64,000 nt of DNA from positions 62,001 to 126,000 of the forward strand of contig JBCCPK010000002.1 in NCBI GenBank assembly GCA_039024915.1, read 5' to 3'. Every line of letters begins with the position of its first letter. The stretch's first letter is position 1. The stretch comes from Pseudomonadota bacterium. GTDB lineage: Bacteria > Pseudomonadota > Alphaproteobacteria > Rhizobiales > MH13. Made by a program: the position numbers and the translations under genes. The notes beneath the pieces are model-generated. The model had not been told where the DNA came from. It did no database searches and saw only the letters and a list, made by a program, of their open reading frames with translations. Below are positions 63,981 to 64,000 of this stretch, piece by piece.

Positions 63981-64000
63981 TCGGCAGCGGGGCCGATCGC

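Noticed and set aside
1-64000. tRNA or rRNA genes, CRISPR arrays, IS elements, integrases
   Set aside because: I looked for T-arm-like motifs, regularly spaced repeats and transposase-like proteins and found none I could support.

Overview
The window looks like chromosome of an alphaproteobacterium of the Hyphomicrobiales (Rhizobiales) type. The evidence is gene order and family content: a petABC cytochrome bc1 operon with apt beside it, DUF1285 / CoA pyrophosphatase / cca / DUF6111 diverging from moxR and DUF58, ubiK diverging from lgt, the rplY-pth-ychF run, a usg-family gene and a MaoC-Pta fusion next to ackA. The genus cannot be fixed from this sequence. Genes are densely packed, with many 1, 4 or 8 nt overlaps. 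I saw no IS element, prophage, CRISPR array, rRNA or tRNA gene.

Layout. 0.1-2.9 kb: a MarR regulator, an OmpR-type response regulator and a histidine kinase, resembling the PetP/PetR pair known upstream of petABC in Rhodobacter capsulatus. 3-6 kb (minus): csaA, a TetR regulator, proC, a YbjN protein and ubiK. 6.1-10.8 kb (plus): lgt (apparently with a CTG start), a MidA-type methyltransferase, pgeF, a lipoprotein and prs. 10.8-12.9 kb (minus): a small exported protein and a rhodanese-chrA pair. 13.1-17.1 kb (plus): rplY, pth, ychF, an exported dienelactone hydrolase and a membrane protein. 17.1-20.9 kb (minus): DUF2892, apt and petABC with a clear terminator. 21.3-22.7 kb: trmL and hemF. 22.7-25.6 kb (minus): cca, DUF6111, a CoA pyrophosphatase and DUF1285. 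25.9-32.9 kb (plus): a tightly coupled moxR / DUF58 / BatA-DUF4159 / VWA-like membrane protein operon of unknown role. 32.9-37.2 kb: a GNAT acetyltransferase, a glutathionyl-hydroquinone reductase, a Nudix hydrolase, a phosphoesterase and a membrane-anchored unknown.

37.2-44.2 kb holds acetate metabolism (MaoC-Pta fusion, AckA) downstream of the thiamine ABC transporter thiBPQ. A TPP riboswitch precedes thiBPQ, and thiamine diphosphokinase lies divergently. These genes together import thiamine and convert it to TPP.

44.2-64 kb is an accessory-looking sugar and detoxification region: a LacI regulator, a MATE exporter, a D-lyxose/D-mannose isomerase, a usg protein, an AraC regulator divergent from a phytanoyl-CoA dioxygenase-like enzyme, a small DMT transporter, a metallo-beta-lactamase-fold protein with a degenerate metal site, and a peptide/opine-type ABC transporter followed directly by a GH38 alpha-mannosidase. 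It ends with L-2-hydroxyglutarate oxidase, glyoxalase I and a cyclic-nucleotide-domain thioredoxin-reductase-like protein that lacks the CxxC. The simplest reading is uptake of a mannose-containing solute, cytoplasmic alpha-mannosidase cleavage and isomerisation of mannose to fructose, with detoxifying enzymes beside it. The substrate is inferred, not seen.
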